A stretch of DNA of 32,689 nucleotides, taken from a virus. This document shows, one piece after another, positions 16,601 to 24,204 of the stretch (positions are counted from its first letter, which is position 1; the number at the start of each line of letters is the position of its first letter). The notes beneath the pieces are model-generated. The model saw only the letters and a list, made by a program, of their open reading frames with translations. It was not told the origin of the DNA and ran no database searches. The stretch lies in IMG/VR virus record IMGVR_UViG_3300048032_000906, positions 1 to 32,689 of that record; one strand, 5' to 3'. Made by a program: the position numbers and the translations under genes.

Positions 16601-18932
16601 TGCATCATTATTGAGTGGATTAAGCTTATTAAAAGGACCGCTTGAAAATGTTGGGGCTAAGTTATCTAGTTTCGGCACAGAGTTGTCTACCTTTCGTAGT
16701 CCGAGGACGGGTGGAATAATGAGGGGTTCAGAGGGTAAACTGAGAGGAGCTAGGGGTAGTCTGGGCAGAGGTATAGCTGGAGTTGGTAGAGCTTTGCCAG
16801 GAATTGGGACTGCTGTAGCTATCGGCGCTGTAGTTGCGCCGCTTGTTTTAGAATTAACAAAAACAAAAACAGGATTTGAGAAACTAAACGAATCAATTAA
16901 AAATATTGATTTGGGAGAGTTATCAGCTGGATCAAAAGAAGCTTCCGCCTCTTTGAAGTCTGCTTTCGCCGCAGAGGTAAAAAGGGCGAACGAAAGAGCT
17001 CAACTTACAAAAAAATTAGGTGTTGAAGAGGATGCAAATATAAAAGATATAATCGACGCACAATTAAAAGGGTTAACTGGAATTGATAGAGGATTTTTTG
17101 GAGGAGTAAAAGATAAGGAAACATTAAGTGCGTCTTTAGCAAAGATTGGAGACAAAAATGTCTTACAAAGCATAATACTGGATAGTCAAACAAAAACTGA
17201 CAGAAACCTTCAAGATGAGTTTGGAAGTGTTATTGAAGGGGCATTTGAGGTTGAGTTTGATCCAGTTTTATTTGCGAAAAATATGATCATAGCTATCGAC
17301 AAAATAGATGCCGCTGCTAAAAAAGCCGCCGAAACTGCATTAATAACTGAAGCTGGTTTTGGAGAAGGAGCAGTGACTGGAGCTACAGCGAAAAGAAGAT
17401 TTAAAGAAAGCATAGATCAAGGAAAATTTGCAGCTGCTGGATTTGGAGAAGGTGGACCAAAATCTGCCATAAGAGAAAAGGAGCTTGAGTTAGCTAAAGC
17501 TGTAACAACTACAAGAAAAATAGGTCTAGAAAATGAGATAGCTTTAAAGAAATTTCTAGTAGAAAAAGCTGAAGAAGAATTCAGAATCACAGAAGATTAC
17601 GTAAAATCAATCAAAGATTCTAGTGTGTTCTCGGCAAAGCAAAAAGAATTTATAGATGGCAGGGTTAAGTCGGGCCGTGATTTATTGTCGATCGAATTGG
17701 ATTTACAAAAATTAGGAATTGAATTAACGGGACAAGCTAAGACCGATTTTGATCTTGCTGTAGGTAAGGCAGAAAATCAAAGAAAGGTATTAAAAGATAA
17801 GTATGAAGAAATAAAATTACAACAAGAAATAAACAATCTTAACAAACCGCAAGGATTTGGTGAGGGAATAAGGAAGGGTCTTGGTAATTTAGAGAACGAT
17901 ATAGCTTTCTTTGGTGATGAGTTGGGTGAAAATATACCAATTCAATTTAGTGATAATTTAGGATCCGCTATGCAAGAGGCTGTTAGCGGGGCGAAAGATT
18001 TAGATGACGCCTTATCCGACGCTGGAAGAAACTTTTTAGGATTTATAAGAGATGCGTTTTTACAACAAGCTGCAAGTCAACTTACATCTGGTATATTCGG
18101 AAGCTCAACAGGCCAAGGAGGTTTGTTTGGTGGAGGTTCTGCTGCGGCCGATGGTGGCTTATTTGGGGGAATAAAAAGTTTATTTGGCGGAAAAAGTGGC
18201 GCATCTTCACCAGACGGAACTCCAACAAACCCAATATATACAGCAAGCTCTGCTTCAGGTACTAATCCAGTTGATGCTTTAACTGGAGGAGAAAAAGGAG
18301 AGGGAATTTTTGCGAAACTAAAAAGCACTCTAACTGATTCGTTTGGGACTCTTAAAACTACTTTTTCTGATTTATTTGGATCACTAAAGGATAACTTTGC
18401 AAGTATTTTTAAAAACCTCACAAGTAATTTAAGTAACTTGTTCACTAGCGGCGGAGGCGGCGGAGGCGGCGGCGGGTTTTTTCGGACAGTATTAGGTGCT
18501 TTTGGTTTTGGTTTTGCAAATGGGGGTCCAGTTGGTTTTGCGAACGGAGGTTCTGTAGGATCAACCGACACAGTTCCAGCGATGCTAACTCCTGGTGAGT
18601 TTGTGATGAAAAAATCTGCGGTCGAAAAGTATGGATCTGGATTCTTGTCGAGTATAAACGAAGGGGTCATGCCTATGCGCGGATTTCAAAACGGAGGTGT
18701 TGTCGGCCCAGTATCCGCTGAAGCTGGCACAGGTTATAGTGTAGGATCTCCAACAACAAACAATTCAGATTTTACTTTTAATATTCAAGATGGCACAGCG
18801 GAGCAAACGGGCGGGCAGAACAACACAGATCAACAGCGAGAATTCGCGCAGAAGGTTAAGGCTGCGGTCACTACGGTTGTCCAAGAGGAATCCAGAACTG
18901 GTGGAACACTGAGCTACTTATATAAAAAATAA
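13638..18932 (+). CDS. Tail tape measure protein with nuclease-like insert
   Basis: This 1764-aa protein sets tail length and fills the tube. The N-terminal ~400 residues are the TP901/PhageMin tail core (NARVLAFGASVAVINKLSQA, then GGTDKQLRQFGDGIFKVAQK). Hydrophobic segments lie near 431-455 and 1050-1075. Five IPNFA-type motifs occur at residues 576, 598, 633, 880 and 935. Between the third and fourth lies a segment with E798, D816 and D850-x-K852, spaced as in PD-(D/E)XK nucleases. A poly-Gly run near 1604 and DTVPAMLTPGEFVMKK near the C-terminus are typical of tape measures. The start is fixed by GTGTAA 8 nt upstream. The stop abuts the next ATG. Tape-measure identity is firm; the nuclease reading is inference. 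Confidence 0.92.
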   Translation: MAKAKIPVEFDPVITSKVDAALARIQSKAKGIDFGGGARSLDKLSRPLGKITGQADEFEKSLNASNARVLAFGASVAVINKLSQAFSALIANTVKVEATFAKINTILGGTDKQLRQFGDGIFKVAQKTATSFDEVSEGALELARQGLSVEESLSRVETALKLVRVAGVSSEQAVAGLTAAIKGFEGAGLTVAAIGDKLSEVDTKFAVSTEDLINGLERASASARVAGVSFDELLAVVTTVQERTQRGGAVIGNAFKTIFARLGRTDTLSALEELGINVLDTQGNVRSAIPLFQELAGELNKLGLKSVEAGDIIQKVAGVRQRDILISLVEDLNSSQSQFSKALQTSATAAGALDSKNNSLNQTLEALINNLTVGGQKLASVLGELGFTDSVKDILKVFSSVVNGLSDLLQGDSLGAKFAQGIVKGIGGVLTGPGLALVGAIFIKLFVDLAKFGAKSLASLLGINKAAQQQAALQQSVLQTLFQNENIQREILALEGNKVAQEQLLLKIYNQQAAALARVQKAAATVTPTLFGAGFRGGTSGVGKTGRGASGYVAAEARDVSRGVGGAPTSSKVVSIPNFAFGGGKRGTMVANTSEYFVPNYAGGGDAIFNQNMVKAMGLPAGAKKINAAGGFIPNFAVAPSAFQDFMRSRGITPRQLRSTNYDSAYSGGRYREEFDSLSPLEQRNISKTAAQRAQLKRQKGAGAKAEFGIMYSDVIGGTKATNLLTPGKNTIKAIPVDTEPPNKLYKDLRDGMVKSAVVFAQTLGFQPDIIQDNKFKKAADKSLNPGAVEGAFGTVFEAAFQGALGISQKSNSIFDLPSATAISQLVAKGKAGGIIESIGGNLLGLKAVDVKNALNVENIKSIDNKIRNRKMKRGASGYIPNFAGGALDEAVAREQAAGLPINQIRINQSGKLRNSQNPMGLAVTNTRDEPTGAIPNFAKRGAGGAEESINKFSSAALGASTSLFFLSSAFSGAESGVGKFISELTLAASLLSGLSLLKGPLENVGAKLSSFGTELSTFRSPRTGGIMRGSEGKLRGARGSLGRGIAGVGRALPGIGTAVAIGAVVAPLVLELTKTKTGFEKLNESIKNIDLGELSAGSKEASASLKSAFAAEVKRANERAQLTKKLGVEEDANIKDIIDAQLKGLTGIDRGFFGGVKDKETLSASLAKIGDKNVLQSIILDSQTKTDRNLQDEFGSVIEGAFEVEFDPVLFAKNMIIAIDKIDAAAKKAAETALITEAGFGEGAVTGATAKRRFKESIDQGKFAAAGFGEGGPKSAIREKELELAKAVTTTRKIGLENEIALKKFLVEKAEEEFRITEDYVKSIKDSSVFSAKQKEFIDGRVKSGRDLLSIELDLQKLGIELTGQAKTDFDLAVGKAENQRKVLKDKYEEIKLQQEINNLNKPQGFGEGIRKGLGNLENDIAFFGDELGENIPIQFSDNLGSAMQEAVSGAKDLDDALSDAGRNFLGFIRDAFLQQAASQLTSGIFGSSTGQGGLFGGGSAAADGGLFGGIKSLFGGKSGASSPDGTPTNPIYTASSASGTNPVDALTGGEKGEGIFAKLKSTLTDSFGTLKTTFSDLFGSLKDNFASIFKNLTSNLSNLFTSGGGGGGGGGFFRTVLGAFGFGFANGGPVGFANGGSVGSTDTVPAMLTPGEFVMKKSAVEKYGSGFLSSINEGVMPMRGFQNGGVVGPVSAEAGTGYSVGSPTTNNSDFTFNIQDGTAEQTGGQNNTDQQREFAQKVKAAVTTVVQEESRTGGTLSYLYKK

Positions 18933-21900
18933 ATGACTGATTCTATAAACAGATACGACAGGGATCACAATATAGATGGACCCGTTTTGCCGTTCACTTT
19001 TGTACCAGAATATGGCTCAACGGTGTCTTTTGAAAATAAAAATGTCCATTTTAATGCAGCGGACAATTATTATAAAAAATTCTCAAAAGGAGTAAATGGA
19101 ACTAATATAAAGCTTAATTTAAAGTTTTCCAATAAAACAGAAGATGAGGCTAGGTCTTTTTTACATTTTATAGAAACCGTTCTTGATACTGATAAAAATT
19201 ATCTTGACTTTAATTCATTGACTCCTAGTGGGGTAGAAATAGCTTTTCCAACTGGCTCTATATACAAAAATATAGACGAACTATTTATAGAAAATTACGA
19301 CTTTAAGTTCCATAATGGGCTTTTTGATATAGATTTAAATTTATCAAAAAATGGGTATTCTTCACTTTTTGATTGGAGCGGCTCTTCTTATTTAAATGCT
19401 GCTAATTTTTATACTGGATGGGATACTGGTATTAATTATAAAGAGTTCGACGTAATTTTCTACTCAGGTTATGCCGAGCAAATTTCAAGTGATTTTCAAA
19501 CTGGAAATTATTATAGAATAGCTGATAGGAGAGAAAATTTTTATTACTGCTTGTCTGGTCATACATCTGAATATACAAACAGCCCTACTGGTTCGAACTC
19601 ACACTGGTCAAAATCTTTTTTTTACGAAATAGATGATGATATATCTATAGGCTCCGATAGGTCTAATAATATTTTTGACCTAAAAGATTCGTTTTCTTCT
19701 TTTATTAAACAAGACCAAAATGGTGGGTTAATAAAAGATTTATCTTTATCTTTAAAAAATAGATCGGATAAAGAAGCTAGATCCATTATTCATTTTATAG
19801 AAAAGCATGAAGATTATAGGCCACTTGAGTTAACATTGCCCCAGCTATATAATAAGAAGAAGTTCTTTGTAGTAAAATCTTTTGAGCACAAGTTTGTATA
19901 TAAAGATTGCAACGATTTAGATATAGTTCTAGATGAAATATTTTTATTTAAGAAACCTGGTCTTTTCGATAACTATAGAGGTAATTCAGATAGTAATGAA
20001 TTTATAATGAACATCTCAACTACAGCACCTAATCAGCAAATAGTAATTTCTGGGGAAAATGAAGATGGAAACGATGTAAAAATTGGATGGGGAGATGGGC
20101 AAATAGTAACCATTACTGGGTACAACGATCCTGATTTAACTCACCTATATACGGGTGTTGGAGATTATCAAATAAGAATAAGTGGTTATATGCCAAATAT
20201 AGCTTTGCCTATTGCTAGCGACAAAACAAAAGTTACATCGATTGATCAGCTTGGAATTATGGGTTGGACCGATATGAGTAATTCATTTTTTGGTTTTTCA
20301 AACATGACTTCGTTTAAAGCGGGAAACACGGATACTTCTTTGGTAGCTAATATGGAAGGAATGTTTCGAGATTGCTATGCTTTGACGGGGATAGATTTGA
20401 GTAGCATCAACTCTTCTAGCGTTACTGGCATGCAGGATATGTTTACAAACTGTGAGCGTTTAACTGGACTAGATTTATCTAGCTTTAATACATCTTTGGT
20501 AGCCGACATGTCTGAAATGTTTTATGGTTGTTACGATTTAACTAGACTAAATTTATCTAGTTTCAACACTGCCTCAGTTGAAGATATGACTCGAATGTTT
20601 AAAAATTGTGGGGATTTAACTGTACTAGATTTATCTAATTTTGATACTTCTTCGGTTGTAGGTATGCACGGCATGTTTGATTCCTGCTATCAAATGAATA
20701 CATTAAATGTTTCTGGTTTTGATACATCTTTGGTTGCTGATATGAGTTTTATGTTCTCGGATTGTCAAGATGTGTCAGGATTAGATTTGTTCAGCTTTAG
20801 CGCTGAGTCGGCTCTTAATATGAGTAGTATGTTTGAAAATTGCTTTTTGTTGACTGGTTTAAGTGATTTAAATTTTAGCCCATCTGTTGTTACTGGTACG
20901 TCTAAAATGTTTGAAAATTGTGGGGATTTAACTGTACTAGATTTATCTAATTTTGATACTTCTTCGGTCACCGACATGTCTGAAATGTTTCATGGTTGCC
21001 AAAATCTATCGAATTTGAATTTATCTAATTTTAATACTGCCTCGGTTGAAGATATGACTCAGATGTTTCGTAATTGCCAAAATATATTCGTTTTGGATTT
21101 ATCTAGCTTTAATACGTCTTTGGTAGCCGACATGTCTGAAATGTTTTATGGTTGTTACGATTTAAGTGTACTAAATTTATCTAGTTTCAACACCGCCTCA
21201 GTTGAAGATACGACTCAGATGTTTCGTAATTGCCAAAGTCTATTGGCTTTAGATTTATCTAGTTTCAACACCGCCTCGGTTGTTAGCATGAGTCAGATGT
21301 TTTATGGTTGCTACAATTTAAGTGAACTAAATTTATCTAGTTTTAATACGCCTTCTGTAACCACATTTTATGAAACATTCCGTGATTGTTCTCAGCTGAC
21401 TGGGCTAGACCTGTCTTCCTTTGACACATCTTCCGCTACTACTATGCAAAGAATGTTTTATAATTGCCAAAGTATATTGGATTTGGATTTATCTAGCTTT
21501 AATACATCTTTGGTTAACGACATGTCTGAAATGTTTCGTCGCTGTTTCGATTTAACTGGACTAAATTTATCTAGTTTCAACACTGTCTCAGTTGAAGATA
21601 TGACTCGGATGTTTGATAGTTGTAAGGATTTAAGTGGACTAGATTTATCTAATTTTAACACTGCCTCGGTTGAGGATATGACTCAGATGTTTTATATTTG
21701 CCAGCATTTAACTGGACTAGATTTATCTAGTTTTAATACCGCCTCGGTTGTTAGCATGAATCAGATGTTTTATGATTGTGAGGATTTAACTGGACTAAAT
21801 TTATCTAGTTTTAATACGTCTTCTGTAACCTCATTTTATCAAACATTCCGTGATTGTTCCCAGCTGACTGGACTGGATCTGTCTTCCTTTGACACATCTT

Positions 21901-22205
21901 CCGCCACTACCATGCAAAGAATGTTTTATAGAGATTCATCGCTAGTAGATATAATTGGCGTGGATAAATTTAATGTAGAGTCTTGTGTATCAAGTAATAG
22001 TTTATCTCAATTTGCCTTTAATGTAACGTTACCAACCTTTCGTTATGATTCTTTGTTAACGGGGTGGAATTCTCAAAGTGTAGCAAATGGAATCGATGCT
22101 CATTTTGGTAATAGCCAATACACTCTTGGTAGTGCGGCCGATGCAGCAAGAACTAATCTAACTGGCGTGTACTTTTGGAATATCACTGATGGAGGCCCTG
22201 TGTAA
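18933..22205 (+). CDS. Tail-tip adhesin with BspA/DUF285 leucine-rich repeats
   Basis: This 1090-aa protein is probably a tail-tip receptor-binding subunit. N-terminally it has two related tail modules (about 25-150 and 255-350), marked by DEARSFLHFIE and KEARSIIHFIE. Between them is a carbohydrate-binding-like segment (Trp/Tyr-rich, ending in SNSHW). A PKD-like domain follows at about 355-430 (GWGDG, then HLYTGVGDYQIRISG). Residues ~442-1000 hold about 21 repeats of 26 residues with consensus C..L..LDLSSFNT..V..MS.MF, i.e. DUF285/BspA surface-protein repeats. The last ~90 residues (GNSQYTLGSAADAAR, W.I.DGG) are the usual end of such proteins. It starts directly at the tape-measure stop (TAA then ATG), so translation is likely coupled. 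Receptor binding is inferred. Confidence 0.8.
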   Translation: MTDSINRYDRDHNIDGPVLPFTFVPEYGSTVSFENKNVHFNAADNYYKKFSKGVNGTNIKLNLKFSNKTEDEARSFLHFIETVLDTDKNYLDFNSLTPSGVEIAFPTGSIYKNIDELFIENYDFKFHNGLFDIDLNLSKNGYSSLFDWSGSSYLNAANFYTGWDTGINYKEFDVIFYSGYAEQISSDFQTGNYYRIADRRENFYYCLSGHTSEYTNSPTGSNSHWSKSFFYEIDDDISIGSDRSNNIFDLKDSFSSFIKQDQNGGLIKDLSLSLKNRSDKEARSIIHFIEKHEDYRPLELTLPQLYNKKKFFVVKSFEHKFVYKDCNDLDIVLDEIFLFKKPGLFDNYRGNSDSNEFIMNISTTAPNQQIVISGENEDGNDVKIGWGDGQIVTITGYNDPDLTHLYTGVGDYQIRISGYMPNIALPIASDKTKVTSIDQLGIMGWTDMSNSFFGFSNMTSFKAGNTDTSLVANMEGMFRDCYALTGIDLSSINSSSVTGMQDMFTNCERLTGLDLSSFNTSLVADMSEMFYGCYDLTRLNLSSFNTASVEDMTRMFKNCGDLTVLDLSNFDTSSVVGMHGMFDSCYQMNTLNVSGFDTSLVADMSFMFSDCQDVSGLDLFSFSAESALNMSSMFENCFLLTGLSDLNFSPSVVTGTSKMFENCGDLTVLDLSNFDTSSVTDMSEMFHGCQNLSNLNLSNFNTASVEDMTQMFRNCQNIFVLDLSSFNTSLVADMSEMFYGCYDLSVLNLSSFNTASVEDTTQMFRNCQSLLALDLSSFNTASVVSMSQMFYGCYNLSELNLSSFNTPSVTTFYETFRDCSQLTGLDLSSFDTSSATTMQRMFYNCQSILDLDLSSFNTSLVNDMSEMFRRCFDLTGLNLSSFNTVSVEDMTRMFDSCKDLSGLDLSNFNTASVEDMTQMFYICQHLTGLDLSSFNTASVVSMNQMFYDCEDLTGLNLSSFNTSSVTSFYQTFRDCSQLTGLDLSSFDTSSATTMQRMFYRDSSLVDIIGVDKFNVESCVSSNSLSQFAFNVTLPTFRYDSLLTGWNSQSVANGIDAHFGNSQYTLGSAADAARTNLTGVYFWNITDGGPV
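20258..21935 (+). repeat. Tandem 78-bp coding repeats (DUF285 leucine-rich repeats)
   Basis: About 21 imperfect copies of a 78-bp unit encode the DUF285 repeat array. Units differ at the exposed positions but share LDLSSFNT and MF..C. The segments 21273-21462 and 21741-21930 are unusually similar and lie exactly 468 bp (six units) apart, pointing to block duplication within the array. Confidence 0.85.
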
Positions 22206-22219
22206 TCATAGTCATGTGA
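22200..22219 (+). promoter_or_regulatory. GTGTAA element followed by a start-stop ATGTGA
   Basis: GTGTAA (22200-22205) overlaps the stop of the adhesin gene. Eight nt later comes ATG followed at once by TGA (22214-22219). The likely real start of the next gene is the ATG at 22226. The element-to-ATG spacing is the recurrent one, but chance is possible because Val-stop happens to spell GTGTAA. Confidence 0.3.
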
Positions 22220-22225
22220 ATTAAT

Positions 22226-23347
22226 ATGAATAGACCGATAATAACTTATGAAAATATAGCTTTATTAAAGAGCGATTTTCCTGCATATAGCGCAGAATCA
22301 AATAGTGGCAATAATATCTCGTTTCTGCCTCTGATCGAAAGTATTGATTTTTCTTTTGACATTGATAGAACGAATGTCGCTTCGCTGGGCACAAAAAGCT
22401 TTGTTAACCAGTCGATAACAAAAGCTCCAGATATAAATATTACAATTAATTCATTTGAAGATTTTGGAGATTTATTTTCTTCAATGTTTACTAGTAGTGA
22501 GACGAAAAGTAATTTAGATTTTGACAGAAATTTTTATGCAGTAGTAGGAGACAAAAGGGGCGTCGATGTTTATGGTTCTAATTTGTCTGGTAAAGACGTT
22601 ATTGGTTTTGGAAATTGTTTTTTAAAAGACATTTCAATGTCTCAATCCGTCAATGGCATAATAAATTCTAGCTACTCTTTTGTTGGTAGCAATGTCGAAG
22701 CTCAGGCATTACTGCAAGGCGGTTCCGTATTTAGCGGAAAATGCCCAGCGTTAAATTTATCGGGAAACCAGTCACAGGATCTTAGTTTTCAAATATCTGA
22801 AATCAGCGGGTCTTCTTCGGTGATTGAAACCGTAATTCCACATTACTCGACAAATGTTACTATAAGTGGGAATGGGTCTGTGGGTAATTTTTTAATTAAA
22901 TCTGATTGTATTCAAAATTTTAGTTTGGACCTACCGATCAATAGAAAAGATATCTATGGAATAGGAAAAAAATACCCCTTAATAAGAAAGTCTTTATTTC
23001 CTAATCAGGGTAATTTTAATTTTTCTAATAAAGTTTCAACTTTTGAGGTTAGTGGCGTACGTGCAAATTTAAAAGATTTTTTAAATTCAGAAGAGTCTTA
23101 TACTTTAAATATAAGTGGGCAAAACTACGGCAAACAAGCATTTAATATACAGCTTAATGAAGCAAGGTTTCAATCTCAAGGTAATTCTTTGTCGATTAGC
23201 CAAGAACTAAATTCCGAGCTATCCTTTAATTTTGATATTCATAAATGCGAAGTTCAACTTCCTAATATTTCTGGTTCGTTGTTGCTAGAAAACTCAAGCC
23301 ACTTGTTGCTGAGTGATGGTAATTTCGTTTTGTTAGAGCAAGGTTAA
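22226..23347 (+). CDS. Second tail-tube-like protein (paralogue of the tube protein)
   Basis: This 373-aa beta-rich protein is Asn/Ser-heavy with no enzyme motif. It shares landmarks in the same order with the tube protein at 8513-9649: an early LIESIDFSFDIDRTNVASLG resembles RRVQSANYSFNITRQDINQFG, GFGNCFLKDISMSQSVNGI resembles GIGNAFLTDYSLEASVGGI, and FSLDLPINRKDIYGIGKKYP resembles SMSIPLGRTPIDRLGTRF. I infer an ancient duplication, with this copy serving at the distal tail or tail tip because it lies beside the tape measure and the adhesin. Its last residues overlap the 3' end of the convergent FmdB-like gene by a few bases, with no clear terminator between. Confidence 0.6.
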   Translation: MNRPIITYENIALLKSDFPAYSAESNSGNNISFLPLIESIDFSFDIDRTNVASLGTKSFVNQSITKAPDINITINSFEDFGDLFSSMFTSSETKSNLDFDRNFYAVVGDKRGVDVYGSNLSGKDVIGFGNCFLKDISMSQSVNGIINSSYSFVGSNVEAQALLQGGSVFSGKCPALNLSGNQSQDLSFQISEISGSSSVIETVIPHYSTNVTISGNGSVGNFLIKSDCIQNFSLDLPINRKDIYGIGKKYPLIRKSLFPNQGNFNFSNKVSTFEVSGVRANLKDFLNSEESYTLNISGQNYGKQAFNIQLNEARFQSQGNSLSISQELNSELSFNFDIHKCEVQLPNISGSLLLENSSHLLLSDGNFVLLEQG

Positions 23348-23757
23348 AGATCTACCTTTAGCCCCTTTTTCTCTGCATTTTTTATCGCTTTTTGAAACTT
23401 TTCTTTTTGCTCATTTGGGTGTAGTTTGCCGTTTGTCTTTTTCTTGTAATTGTCGTAATATTTTTCTTTAACTGGGTCTACTCCCCCGTTTTTTTGCGCT
23501 CTAATTTCTGATGCTTCTGCGGCTCTATTTTGTAGGTCTCCATATGTGTCATTTTTATTGACAGTTGAAGCAACAAAAGATTTAGAGTCGAAGGCGTCCA
23601 TCTTCGTGTCAAAAGATAGCGAGGGATTGACATAAACACGCCTCCAGAGACCTTTCTCTGATCCATCCTCACCGTGATACTCGTGGGCATCATTCATACC
23701 CTGAAGGACCTCTACGATCTCTTCTGTTTCTTTATTTTCGTATAAGTATAATGGCAT
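23344..23757 (-). CDS. FmdB-like protein lacking the zinc cysteines (137 aa)
   Basis: The N-terminus MPLYLYENKETEEIVEVLQG followed by WRRVYVNPSLSFD matches the fold pattern of the small FmdB zinc-ribbon family (MPxYEY...FE...), but the four cysteines are absent. The C-terminal half is Lys/Glu/Asn-rich, predicted helical and probably disordered. Cysteine-free versions are, to my knowledge, found in T4-like and other aquatic phages, with no proven role. It lies downstream of a hairpin terminator, with TATAAT (23763-23768, minus strand) in the terminator tail 5 nt before its ATG, so it may have its own promoter. Its end overlaps the convergent tail gene. Confidence 0.6.
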   Translation of the reverse strand: MPLYLYENKETEEIVEVLQGMNDAHEYHGEDGSEKGLWRRVYVNPSLSFDTKMDAFDSKSFVASTVNKNDTYGDLQNRAAEASEIRAQKNGGVDPVKEKYYDNYKKKTNGKLHPNEQKEKFQKAIKNAEKKGLKVDL

Positions 23758-23763
23758 AACAAA

Positions 23764-23799
23764 TTATAAAAAAGCCCCCGACTTTTTCAATCGGAGGCT
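23764..23799 (-). terminator. Rho-independent terminator after hsp20 (-)
   Basis: On the minus strand AGCCTCCGA (23799-23791) pairs with TCGGGGGCT (23781-23773) with one U-G pair, followed by six T and TATAATTTG. It ends the metabolism/regulation operon and lies just before the FmdB-like start. Confidence 0.8.
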
Positions 23800-23806
23800 T
23801 TGTAGT

Positions 23807-24172
23807 TTATTCTACTGAAATTTGGACTGTTTTTGAATTTTCAGATTTTGGTAATTTAATCTGCAAGATTCCGTTTTTTAGTTTAGATGAAATCTTAGCG
23901 GCATTAATATAATCAGTGTCAATTCTAAGGCTGACGATATCGATTGGTTTCTCTTTTTCGTTGTTAACAAAAACCTTCAAAATACTCTTACGAACATTTG
24001 CGGTAATTTCTTCTGACCCAAAACCGACAATAACTTTTTCGACGATGTAATGATTTTCTTCGTCTTTGATTTTTATTGGTCCAACATAACCCTTACCATG
24101 TTTATGGAAAGAGGTATCATTAAAGCCTTCATAAAAGGCGTTTTCAATTTGATCTATTAAATTTGAATACAT
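23807..24172 (-). CDS. Small heat-shock protein (Hsp20/alpha-crystallin)
   Basis: This 121-aa protein carries the alpha-crystallin beta-sandwich, ending in the signature NGILQIKLPKSENSKTVQI, equivalent to the conserved NGVL.I.LPK strand pair of Hsp20. Small heat-shock chaperones are common in T4-like cyanophages and would hold unfolded proteins during infection. The frame extends ten codons upstream to a TTG (24202), but ATG 24172 is preferred because the extra residues overlap nothing functional and TTG is rare. Neither start has a clear Shine-Dalgarno sequence. It follows the glycosyltransferase closely and is the last gene before the hairpin terminator. Confidence 0.8.
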   Translation of the reverse strand: MYSNLIDQIENAFYEGFNDTSFHKHGKGYVGPIKIKDEENHYIVEKVIVGFGSEEITANVRKSILKVFVNNEKEKPIDIVSLRIDTDYINAAKISSKLKNGILQIKLPKSENSKTVQISVE

Positions 24173-24204
24173 AGGCGTTTCTATTTGCAGGCAGTATGCC
24201 AAAA

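Noticed and set aside
18077-18670. 197-aa minus-strand open frame, proline-rich
   Set aside because: It lies wholly antisense to the tape measure C-terminus. Its Pro runs mirror the poly-Gly codons, and there is no start signal or family resemblance.
20258-21935. CRISPR-like repeat array
   Set aside because: Repeats are contiguous 78-bp coding units with no unique spacers and encode DUF285 leucine-rich repeats.
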